Below are positions 49,398 to 60,235 of a DNA stretch of 64,000 nt, piece by piece. The stretch's first letter is position 1; each line of letters starts with the position of its first letter. A model generated the notes under the pieces. It ran no database searches. It was not told where the DNA came from and saw only the letters and a program-made list of their open reading frames with translations. This DNA is from Crotophaga sulcirostris. Its lineage: Eukaryota > Chordata > Aves > Cuculiformes > Crotophagidae. The DNA lies in the NCBI GenBank assembly GCA_013397455.1, contig VYZB01000291.1:1009895-1073894 (forward strand), given 5' to 3'. The position numbers were made by a program, and so were the translations under genes.

Positions 49398-50849
49398 ACA
49401 ATCTTTTGGCTTACTTAGATTTAGATATAAGTTTCATAACCTGAATGTACCTTAATTAAAATCTTAAGTAATTTGCTCAAATTGACAAAGGAAACAGCAG
49501 GAGCAGAAACTGAATCCAGGCTACTTCGAGTTCTAATTTAGTTTTACCTTTCAAGGTGATTTCATAATTTGCTCTCACTAACGCTCCCCGCATCCACTTC
49601 TTTCTACATTCCCATTCTGCATTTCGATCTGCTCCACTTCCACTGAAGCAAAATTCCCTTTGGCTTTGACGCAGCCTGACTTTAAAGAGGGATGAGGTTC
49701 TATTTCTGACTTCAGGAATATAAGGATGATTTTAAATGCTAGTTTTGTCTTATTTGGATTGCAGTTTTTCAGGAGGGATGAAGTGGGTCCCAAATGAAGG
49801 ATGGACATCCATACCTACTTCTGCAAGGAGGATTTGGGCACAATATAGATAAGTATTATATTGTGATTTGCAAAAAACAAGAAAGTCTAAAGAAGTTTGG
49901 TGTGCCACATGATGGCATTAGGCACTTTCAGTCACTACAGACTCTTTCAGTCCTTTTAAAGTAGTGTTTACTGCTCCTGTTTACTCTTAATAGTAGCAAA
50001 AGGCTGCCCTTTGGAACATGCAAGTACACACAGGAGAGAGGAGATGATCACAACACAACCATTCATAACCACAGCCACTCCTGGGTTAAGGCTCAGGAGT
50101 CCTACAGAGCTCACACGTTCAATAGGAATAAGGGGAAGAGCGCCCATTTTGGCAAAAAAAGAAATAACAGCTCAGCTCGGGGGTTCCCACACCTGAGGTG
50201 CCACCAGCTGGGAAGCTCAGCCCTGGGCCACGCTGCTTCCCCAGGTGCAAGGCAAATATGATACCTTAATAACCCTCCTGTTGATTTGCAAGTCATGGTT
50301 GACTGGTTCAGCAAAATAGCACCCAACCTGCCCATAGTTCCTCCACACTCAGCTCCAGTTTTAAGGTATCAAATATTAAGCAGGAACCTATTTTTTCTAG
50401 TAATTTTCTTGAAGGTAGAGATTGGTACCTCATCTCTACGCAGAGCCACCCCAAGGTGTCAGCACAGCCAGAAGAGCAAAGGCTTCATGTCAGCCACAAG
50501 CTGACTTGAAGATTCTGCCCAAGGTAGGTCCATAGTCAACAGAGCCAATTAATGTAGTGAGCAGTTACAGAGGGGAGTAGTCCTTCAGTGGAGATAGTGA
50601 AAATTAAGCCCTTTTCTGAAAAGTAGGATGGGAATTGTAGACTTTTACTTTGGAAGATTTCTGTAATTCAGTTCCAAAAAAAACCAAGAAAAAAAATCAA
50701 GGCTTCTACAAAAGCTGCTAGAAGAAAAACAGAGTAACTACCTTCCCACAAAGCAAGTCCCTCCTCCCACATACATTTTCATTATATCAACAGCAACTGA
50801 CTCACTATACAGGATTTGGTGATATTTGAAATTATGAACATGGCTTAAA

Positions 50850-51130
50850 AGTTCACAAGCTGATTAATACAATTACTATTAATTTGATCCTGATTGCTAC
50901 AGCGGGGACTTCTGATTAAGCCAGTCTGCCCTGCAATTTCCGCAGATTTTCTTCCATGCTTTGAATACCACAAGGCAAATATCCCAAACTCAGCACCTTG
51001 CGCACAGCCTGGTTATTTTACTTAGTGTGCAACAGCCTCAGCAATCCCAAATAGCCCATTACAGGAAGCAGCTAAGTTTCATTCGTTACAAACTACACAC
51101 TCATTAACATTTGTAAGGTTAACTGCATAA
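50850..51130. promoter_or_regulatory. Candidate conserved non-coding element
   Basis: Starts with GCTGATTAATACAATTAC and ATTAATTTGATCC, followed by GATTGCTACAGCGGGGAC, CTGATTAAGCC, and later CACTCATTAACATTTG. Homeodomain cores of the GATTA and TTAAT types repeat with no tandem period, and several CpGs persist. It ends about 40 bases before a CR1 remnant, so the element, if real, predates or excludes that insertion. Confidence 0.38.
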
Positions 51131-51170
51131 ACTGCATGTCTGGTCAGTCTGTTTTTAACTGGATGTTTTC

Positions 51171-51226
51171 ATACGATCATAAATGGTTTGTATTGGAAGG
51201 CACCATGAAGGTCACCTAGTCCATAT
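51171..51226 (-). mobile_element. Decayed CR1 3' end remnant (minus strand)
   Basis: ATACGATCATAAATGGTTTG is followed by TATTGGAAGGCACCATGAAG and GTCACCTAGTCCA. This follows the reverse complement of the CR1 3' end (TCATAGAATGGTTTGGGTTGGAAGGGACC and onward) with several substitutions. Only about 55 bases remain. Confidence 0.75.
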
Positions 51227-52384
51227 CTTTTTACTGTCTTTTTTTCATATACCTTGTGCCTTAGCTGATTATATGGGTTTAGTTTAACCAACAGATGAAC
51301 TGCAGGTTTCTGTTAATTCTCACTTTTCCTGCCTTTCCTCCCTCCACCCCCCAGAGAAAAGAAGAGGCAAAAGGAAAGCCTTCCTTTTGAGTACCACCAA
51401 ACCTCTCCTGGCTCGCAAATTCCCACTACGCATATTTCCGTAGAATTAAAAAAGAAACAAAAAATAATGAATACTTACATGCCAGCTAACAGATAATAAT
51501 GAATCGCCTCTTTTATACACATCCCTCCATACACAGCTATTTCAGACCCAAGGCTTTGCAGTACACTTCTCAATGTCTTCTACTCCCCAAAAATTGAACA
51601 CTGATCTCTACTCAACAGTGCAATGCTTTCATGAAGTAATTGGTCACTGCCAGAGGAGTAATTTTATTGGGCCTACCTGCAGTTAAGTTCATACACATGT
51701 GACAAACTCTGTATTTTATTATTCTCACCCTCTTTCCCAATGGGACATTACTGCCTCCAAAATTGTTCTTCAGCAGAAAACCCAGAAAGCTTCAACTAGC
51801 TGGAAATCTCTTTAAAAGTACGAAGTAAACACATTACAAAACTGAATAAACTGGATATCATCTTCTTGGCCCTGTGCATCTGGTGCTTTAAGCACCATCA
51901 TACCTACCCTGCAGCAAATCTTGTAGAAGCTAAGTAATTATTGTTTTACTGTGACCTGGAGAAAAATTAGGCTTAGGTTTTAGAACTGGAGATGTTCCTT
52001 CTTCACAGTATAGAAGGTGGTTGTTCTTTTGGCTTTTTTTTAATTCCCTGCGCTGTATTATTATCACTTAAATCCTCCCATCATCTTCCCTAGTGCACGT
52101 GTGTGTTTGATTCCAAGGACTTCATAGGCCAATTGTTTCAGTTAACACTAGTTTAAAAGAACAAAATGCCCTCAGGTAGACTAGCCCCTGTTGCCAGCTG
52201 AGACACCAGATCCATCTATACCATTTCTATTTGAAGCAAAAACCTTGCAGGATTATTTTCCCTATCAGCTTTTCCTTCCACTAGGTAAATCATGGAGCCT
52301 ATCAAAGCCATTTCTGTGATCTCCCTTAACAATGCATTTGAAGGTGATATCAAAGAATTGCTGCTGGTGTTACACATATTACAG

Positions 52385-52640
52385 TAAGACCCTGATAGCA
52401 GATGTTAATGCATTTTATGATTGGGAATGTTGTCTCAAGATAAAAACAGGCAGTCTGCAGGAATCAGCAAAAACCCACTTAATTTCACACATGTATAGCC
52501 ACTGACGTGTGTGCAATGAGATTAGGCGATGCCCTTGTCGGAAAACTTATCATAACTTTCTCCAAAGAGCAAATCCCTAATTAGTTTATACTGTGGCTTT
52601 GCAGAGGGCAAGCATGGCTGGGGAAGAGCAAACAGTAGCT
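52385..52640. promoter_or_regulatory. Candidate conserved non-coding element
   Basis: Contains GATGTTAATGCATTTTATG near 52402-52420, a CRE-like TGACGTGT at 52503-52510, GAGATTAGGCGATGCC near 52518-52533, CTTGTCGG near 52534, and CTAATTAG at 52577-52584. Retention of several CpGs within 60 bases is unusual for this region. No coding frame or repeat explains it. Confidence 0.4.
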
Positions 52641-55014
52641 GATTTCACAGGAACGTGCTTGCTTAGCTCAGGCTTAGCCATTATAGGAAAGTAAATACTG
52701 CGTAAAAAAGCATTCAGATGGAAAGATTCATATATTTTGTTTCTGCATGGTTTGCAGATTCATCTAGAAACTTCTCAGACCCACAGTATCTCGATAAACT
52801 GGAGATAGACTACATCATTACTAAAGGCTGTCTCTTAATCTAGATGCTATACTGTTGATAAATCTATTGAATTTGCCATTTACTGGTCATTTTTCAACTC
52901 CGGTGGCAAGTTTTCTAAAGCAAGCTCATGTCACTCACAGCTGGAAGAGCAACAGAGAAATAGCTGCAGCATTCTACATCTGAGAAAGCTATGCCAAAGG
53001 GCAAAGGAAAAGTTCAGAAAAGAAAGGCTGAGCTCATTTCTACAGACAATTTTGTTCAAATTAAAGGGGAAAAGCACTTTTTGGTACCTTCCAGATGCCA
53101 TCAAAGCTGGGGAGTGAACTCCAAGGCTGATGGGGGCTTATGATATATGCGAGTGGTTTGATCAGATTTTCCATAAAGAGAACTCCCTGGAGAGAGGGGG
53201 TAAAAATGATGATGGTTCTTCCGCAAACGAGGCTATTCGTTTGGAGGGGTATGCTGGCCATCACAGCACTGGGAGATCAGAGCAGGACCAAGATCCCCAA
53301 TAACCTGCAAGTAGATGAGGATGGCAGGGAGATAATCGTTGTAAATAAATGGATGAACTTCTACATAACAGTCACAAGTTTTGCTTTTGATGCTGCAAGA
53401 GAGCAATGAAGCTTCAGTCCTGCATATTCATTTTGAGAGTGAATACTATCTTGAATAGTTATGTTACATCCAAATGTGACAAATTTGTCCTTCAGCATCA
53501 TAAAATCAGTTCTACGAGGCTAGTCATCTGCCTTGCTCCACTTTCAATAGCTTTGATATTAAAATATATCAGATAAGTAAGTTATAAATTACCCCTCAGC
53601 TCCCTGGCTTTTCAGACTGAAATTGATTCCCTATTGTGTTCCTCTTTTTAATACACACAGAGTGCTATTAATAAGAATTATAGTAGGGAATATGCAAGCA
53701 TTATCTGAACCATTTATAGTTTTATATACAAAGCAGTTTTCCAAACGTTCCATCTGTCCTGAAATTGCCACCTCCCAAAAGCACCAAAAGCTGTCCCTCT
53801 CCAGCCCCAAACCTTCACTTCCATTTGCTGCAGCCTCCCCAGGTCACCTGTGCAATTCAACCCTGACCTTTCTACAGAAAGTATGAAAATAATTAAAAAC
53901 ATAATTTTGAAGAAAGACTCTTCTGCTCAAATGGTCCCTTACTGCCATTTCTCATTCTGGTCCCAGAGGCAGCTCCCCATAAGTACAACAGATACCTTGA
54001 TAACTCCTTCCAACTGAGAGTGGTTTTTGCATAATCCACTAAAGAGATTGAGAAGGTGCACTAGCAATACAACATCAAGAATGAAGAATTAGACCCAGAG
54101 GGCAGCAAGGGGCAGTTTTTGTGATGTATGTTAAATCAAGTAAATCCCAGACTTATTTCCCCAGGAGTTTACAGTAAGCACAGTAAACCACAGTAAACCA
54201 CCACAAACAGACACCACCTTCTTTTTGAATCCGCTTTCCACTCCTGGAAGCATCTCTTGGACAGGTGAGAGCTGCCAAGGAAGTAGAAAATTCTGTGCTA
54301 CCAAGACTTTACCTATAGAATCACTTTAAATCATAGTCAAGCACATGATGGAGAAAGATCAAGTCATATTCATTTACTCATTAGAGGATAGAATGAAATT
54401 TCTTTTTTTTCTCCCCCACCATAAGCAGGTTTTGAGAAGCTTTTTAATACTGAAAAAGGTACAACATACTTTTACATAAAGACTTTCTATTTCTTTTAGA
54501 ACAAAGTACTGTTTGGGCCAAAATTATCATTGTAATTAATGTGTTGGGGTTTTATTTTTTTTAAGAAAAAAAGAAGAAAATAATTCTCTGCTTCACTCAA
54601 GATCACGAGCAAAACCTTCAGCTGACACCAGCGAGAAGTTTGTCTCAAGACCAGTTGGTCTGAGGCTTACAACATGCTTTTTGCCTTCTGGAGATTACAA
54701 ACCTGGCAGCTTCAGCTCAGCACTTGAGAGGGGCTTACAATTACCATTTTTATCTTCCAGAAATAAGGGGGTGAGGGGTGGTTACAGCAATAGCGTATTC
54801 CTGCTTACCAACAGAATTTAATTGAGGGCAAGGCTAGTGACAGGAAAAAAGTGGTGTCCACACATAAACTTTTAATTGTATTTTAAGTACTGCAATAATA
54901 AACCAAGTTCAACTCTGAGATACTGAGATATTCCTCATCTATTGTCTATACCCAGATCTCTCATGTAATGGCTCTCTGGAGTAACCTAACTTTTTTATTA
55001 TTATTATTGCAAGT

Positions 55015-55215
55015 TATATAGCTTGGCACCATGGGAAATATATGTAAATCAGAAATATAAATGTGCCAGTTAAAAGCTGCTAGATTGAACTAATGAGGGT
55101 GATATAGCAATGACACAGCTAAGTTTTGATTTTTTTTGAAGAGCTAATCAAGGCTTCCTAATTACCTCAACCAGTGAAAGCTTTACACTCTCAGATAGTT
55201 ATTAGTAATTAAGTT
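55015..55215. promoter_or_regulatory. Weak candidate conserved non-coding element
   Basis: Includes GAACTAATGAGG, GAGCTAATCAAGG, TCCTAATTACC and TATTAGTAATTAAG. These homeodomain-type cores lie within about 120 bases. A short (TTA)n tract is just upstream, so part of the AT-richness may be trivial. Confidence 0.3.
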
Positions 55216-57594
55216 AAAGCCATTTTCAAAAGAAAAGTAATACAAGTTTCAGACAATCTTTGACAATTCCAGCAGTAGCATAAGCTACGAAGAATACACA
55301 GCTTTTCTTCTTGCTTCAGATCAAGAGAGAGGCAGGAAATGTCAGTCAGCTCCCAAGCATTTGGAGAAGGTGGACTGGACATTTCAAGATATGTTGAGGA
55401 TTGTTTTTCCATCCAGCTTTTGGGGCTGAGGGGTGGAGGTGCAGAAAGGGGCAGGAAGAGGGAGGAATTCAACTGGTGGCAGAAAAGCCCCAAAGAATTT
55501 CAGTGAAAATATCTGAGGCACAAACGAGATTCTGCATATTGGACTATTTTAAGAATAAAAGGACACCAAGATACTCCAATCCCCTTGGAAAACAGTGACA
55601 AAGGTTTCCTAAATACCATCACTTTAGACATCTAAACACTGCAAGCATAGCATTCAAAATCGACATGACAGAACAGGAAATGCCAAGGGGTGTTTGAATA
55701 AAGGTGTTGTCCAAAGGAGTAGTCCTACTGAAGGAATTCAGCCCTGTATCTATGTGCACCCAACTTAAAGGAGCCAAGTCCAACCTTTACAGTTGCAGGA
55801 GGCAAAGCATCACAAATTCACATCCAAACCATACGTTTTATCAAGGGGTAAACACTCATGGTTAGAATCCACAGCCCATTTTCTCTCCTATGAGCCAGTG
55901 AAAAAGCCTTTAACATCCTTCAGGAAAAGCAAAAGATGCCAAATATATACAAAGTGTTTTAAACTAACAAGCCCTTAGACAAAGTTAGAATTGGCAACAT
56001 TGATAAGAAACTGCACAATCAGGCATTTGTATTTGTGGCTTCTGTCCCTTTCATTCCACCACATCTCCTCTGGACCTGCTGAGGGGACTGGTGCCACCAT
56101 CTGCAGTAACATCCCCTAGTCCTGTGCTCTCTTCAACACCAAGCACTCAGAACAGGACCAGGAGAAGCCACATACTCCCCCAGAAAGATTTATCCCAGGG
56201 CATGCCACAAGCTCTGCATGGAGCTGAGCAGGGAATTCAGTGTCAAATGAAATCATTCTGTCTTTACTACTCTACAAACTCCTCTTCTTCCCCAAAGTCA
56301 CTTTTACTTTATTCCTAACCCTGCTGCTAACACACATCCCTTGCCATTCATACAGCACACAGTGACACAAGCCAAAATCCCTTACCACTCCAAAAGAAAT
56401 TCCAAGGAAGGAGTGTTTTCTTCCTTAAAGCAAAGAAAATTTCACAGATGAGAGCAGAGCAAAACTAAATATCAGTTCCTAGGTTTAACCAGAGGAATAA
56501 CATCCTCCCTTCCTACACACTGATAATTTGTAAGGTTCCCTGCTGCTCTAATCCCAGCATTCCTGAGTTAACAGGCTGATTTACCAGGTGTTTTAAGTTG
56601 CTCTGAAATTCAGGACAGTGAAGGCTGAGGTTTTGCTTAGTCTTAAGTATCATTTTGAATGCCCAGGAGAAGCTTTTCAATGCAGGTCACTTGTCAGCTT
56701 TCTCCGAGCCCAGCCAGAGGGCTGGTGCAGAGATTGCCACATTACCATAGTATAAATTGAGGTTTTCTAAAAGCAACTAAGAAAACAGAGTGGGCAGTAG
56801 CTAACTAAAAGGCATTTTAGGCTTATTTGGCATAGGACTAAGCTATAGCAGGCCAACTCTGGCAGGAGGAAAAGGGTTAAAATAGAAGATGGATCTTGGG
56901 AGACACACAGTTTACAGACACACACCTAACCCTTTCCCTAATCTTTATCAAAAGCCATGGACTGTGGGCATCGCAGCAGGGCTTTCTGCTGCACCCCCGA
57001 TGCCTGTGTGAACACAGGGACCACACCAAAACCCATCTGTGATATCTACTGAACAGATCTTACATACTCCATCCTAAGCCCTTCTCATTTTGGCATATTA
57101 TCCCACACCTCTGTTGAAATTTGACCAACAGCAAGGGAAGTTCCATGATCCTGATCCTGCTCTGTCGCAAACACTGTCACACCCATCCTTCATGCTAAAA
57201 CTAAGTGCTGGTTGCACTGTGCCAGCTCTTTACCCAGGTGCTGGAGTAGAGATTGTCACAGCGATTAACAGAACAAAAAAATGCCAAGTCCTGCTGCAGA
57301 AAGAAAAAACATACACACACTTGCACTGTGAACTGGCTGAAAAGCAACACCCAGGAACCATCATTTTAGTTTCATATGCTGCAGCAGAGTCCAGAAGGTC
57401 TGTTCTAGGGTAAGCCCAGGATATAAAAAGGAATCAGCTGGCCAGAAGGAATCAAATTAAATGATGTCCTCTTCTTATCATGTACCTTTATGCACAACAA
57501 ACAAATGAGTCAATCTGAGAGGAAAGAATCAGCAACCTGGCAGAAAGGAGCATAGCTTGCACGTTTTATTGTTCCAGTGTTGTTGTCAGAAAAG

Positions 57595-57800
57595 CCTTGA
57601 GTGTCCAGTCAGTGCAATGATCATAATTATTTTTATCCCCTTGAAAACAAGCTGGTTTGAAGCAGAATTAAATTGATTTGTGAACAATGTTTATCCTTTC
57701 TCTTGCGACCCGGCAGACAATCAATTAATGACATTAAAGATTAATTAAGAAGGAGCCCTGTGCACTACCTGCCAGACTAACAATTACATTTGGTGTACGT
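57595..57800. promoter_or_regulatory. Strong candidate developmental enhancer / CNE
   Basis: Contains GCAATGATCATAATTATT near 57614, TTAAATTGATTTG, a SOX-like AACAATG at 57683-57689, CTTGCGACCCGGCAGAC with two CpGs near 57702, TCAATTAATGAC at 57721-57732, the TTAATTAA palindrome at 57741-57748 and CAATTACA at 57781. Paired homeodomain palindromes next to a SOX word and retained CpGs fit the style of conserved vertebrate enhancers. It is bounded on the right by a tandem repeat at 57831. Confidence 0.45.
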
Positions 57801-57830
57801 GTTCTATCCTCAGCAAGGAAACTACCTGCA

Positions 57831-57893
57831 GTTTCCCTTTAAGTTTCTCTTTAAGTTTCTTTTCCTTTAAGTTTCTCTTTAAGTTTCTCTTTT
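57831..57893 (+). repeat. 12-bp tandem minisatellite (TTTAAGTTTCTC type)
   Basis: About five imperfect copies of a 12-base unit, TTTAAGTTTCTC, with one copy expanded by a TTTCC insertion and the first copy reading GTTTCCC. It is pyrimidine-rich on the plus strand. It lies 30 bases after the candidate enhancer. Confidence 0.92.
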
Positions 57894-58470
57894 GAAAACC
57901 AAGAGTGCAGCAAAATTGTGGAAAATGGTTTAGAAAAAGTAGAATGAGAGGTTACTGAATGATGGTGTTTCAGCCATTATTTGTTAGTGCTTCGTTTGCA
58001 AGGAGGGGTGTCGAGTGCTCAGTGGCTTTGGGAGCACTTGACCTAAAATGGAGTGGAAATGTAGTCAGAAGTCAGTTGGGTGTGTTTGTGTAAGTTGGAA
58101 GGAGGGAGAAAGTATATGTTAGGCATTTCTCACACACACATGCCCCACACCTGCTCTTGACAGCTTGTTCCATGTTTTGTATCAAATGTATAAATAATGT
58201 ATATACATTTTAAATATAAACGGAGTATCACAAGTCCTGCCAACTCTCCATTTCATTACTTGGCCACAGACACAAAAGCACAGACACAGAGCTTGAGAAC
58301 CATGTGCACAGGGTTGTATAGGCACCCACTTACCATTTAAATCCTTCCCATCCTGTGAAGTTGCAAAATAAACTCTTCTTCTCCCCTGAGGTAAGAAGTC
58401 TGTTAATTATGTTTCTCACCCTGATTTTCCTTTTAGTTTCAGACCAACTGTTGGTTTGAGTTTTGGTGGG

Positions 58471-58532
58471 TTTTTTTTCTTTTTCTCAGATACGCATGAC
58501 AGGCTTTTTTTTGTTTTGTTTTGTTTTTTTCC
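58471..58532 (+). repeat. T-rich and (TTTTG)n tract
   Basis: A T8 run and T-rich stretch is followed, after a short unique spacer, by T8, then GTTTT units to about 58532. It is low-complexity sequence. Confidence 0.7.
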
Positions 58533-59854
58533 TACTGAAAGATGTTGACAGTATTTTGCTTAATTTCTTGTAAAGTACCAAAGAGACTGCAAACAAAATC
58601 AGATCATGCCTTTTGCTTTTATGTTTCATATTTTCTATGCTTACTTTGTCCAATTTAACAAGTTGCAATGGGAATCTTCTTTCTTGCTTTCTTTCTGCTT
58701 TAACCCAGTCCACACATGCCCAGAGCTGTTCCCCTGCACACATGAAGTAATCTCAAAACACTTCTTTCTGTTTAAGATGAGGAGGGCCAGCTTCTGGCTT
58801 ACGATTGTACTCATTTCAGCTGTTTGGCAGAGCCCCAGCAGAGATGGTGTGGAGTGGGTAGTAGAAGTGATTAGGAAACAAGGAGGGGCACAAGAATTTT
58901 GGACAGGATGTGAAAGAGCTGAGCAGCACAGCCAAAGGCTTGATGAGTCACTGCAAGTCAGCAGCAACTGATCTGAAGGTTGGGATCAAACAACGCCAGC
59001 TTGATCCACTCCTGCAGAGGATGCTCTCATTTTACAAAAGGTCTTGCAAAGATTCACCATCTCCACAACACAGCCCATCCTATATAGCTTTAATCCTGGC
59101 CCCACATCTTCATTCCTCTTTCTCTTTCTCATCTGGTTCCCCTCTCTCTCTCGGCAAAGCCTTGAGTTTGCACCAAACCCCAGAACATACTTTGTACATG
59201 CCATGTGTCAAGAGGAGGAACGGGCAATATATTGCAATTCTGGGCTGAAAGTGGCCCTAGGAGATGTTCTTATGCCTCCTAGAGAATTATGAACCGGTGC
59301 ATGTACTTGTACAGAGCTTTCACAGTGACTCAGGCTGATGAGCCAGGGCAAAGGTACGGAAGATATCTCTGTTGGAATGAGGGCAATGACCGCAGGGGTC
59401 AGTAGCAGGTGACTCAAAGGCTATGGCAATGCTCTCCAGGAACACAAAGAAATAAAAACAGCAGCTGCCATAATAATATCATCATCTTCACTTAAAAAAG
59501 ACACGATTTCATCCAGATACAACTTAGAAGGCGTGAAAGAAAGAGTTGGGTGGCATCCCCTGGCTGGCATGTTTCAGCGTGCTTTGTGAGAAGAAAATAA
59601 CGGTCCTTTCTGGCCTTAAAAATCACTGTACAGAACTGGAGCAGGTGTGTCCAAGTGTAGAAAAGGGACTTTACAGAGAAGCTGATTTGGTGTTCTACCT
59701 CTAAAGCATTGCAACTCTGCCTCATCTGGAGCAGGGCACCCCCACTGGCACAGCCACCACCACCTCTCCCCGCTTTGGTTCCCTGTCTGTACAACAGAGG
59801 AGCCGTGCAGACTTTCTGTCCTCTCCTAGTGTTCATTGGCTGGAGAGCTACGAA

Positions 59855-60235
59855 GAAAGACAATGATTGCAATTAATTATCATCAACTTTGTGTTCATTT
59901 CTGAGGCCTTGTGCAGATTTGACAAGAATCTCCCTCTGCTGAGCTGAATGGTGTGAGGGTCACCTAGGCCAGGGGAATCTTTATCGCTTTCTCCCTCTTC
60001 TCCAGGGAGATAATAGCAGCCAAGATTGTAGTTTAAGCTTATTAAATTGCCCAGTTATCTGTTTCAGCATGGATAATTTAATCAGACAAGTTAAATATTT
60101 ATGAGGCCGCACTTTATTGTCGACAAAAGACAAAAATGTGCTTTAAGAGCTATTCAGAATAAGAATTATAATGATGATTAAAAAAGCCATTGGTAACGAC
60201 ACTTGATATTATTATTGTTCTCTCCTAGGATTACT
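59855..60235. promoter_or_regulatory. Strongest candidate developmental enhancer / CNE
   Basis: The left end has GCAATTAATTATC near 59869. The core at about 60040-60200 holds AGCTTATTAAATTG, GGATAATTTAATCAG, a CpG-bearing TTTATGAGGCCGC, and TTTATTGTCGACAAAAGAC, where two SOX-type words face each other around the perfect palindrome TTGTCGACAA (60117-60126). ATAATGATGATTA and GGTAACGACAC follow. There is no tandem repeat or coding frame. The clustering plus preserved CpGs is what I would expect of deeply conserved enhancer DNA; the function and target gene are inferred, not shown. Confidence 0.5.

Larger units (their letters stand above)
49400..57590. other. Non-coding block, no gene recognised
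   Basis: No exon or RNA gene was recognised. All open frames are under 100 codons. A short (TTA)n run lies at about 54996-55009, and a 10-bp unit CAGTAAACCA repeats imperfectly at 54171-54202. Stronger regulatory candidates at 50850-51130, 52385-52640 and 55015-55215, and a CR1 remnant at 51171-51226, are listed separately. Confidence 0.7.
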
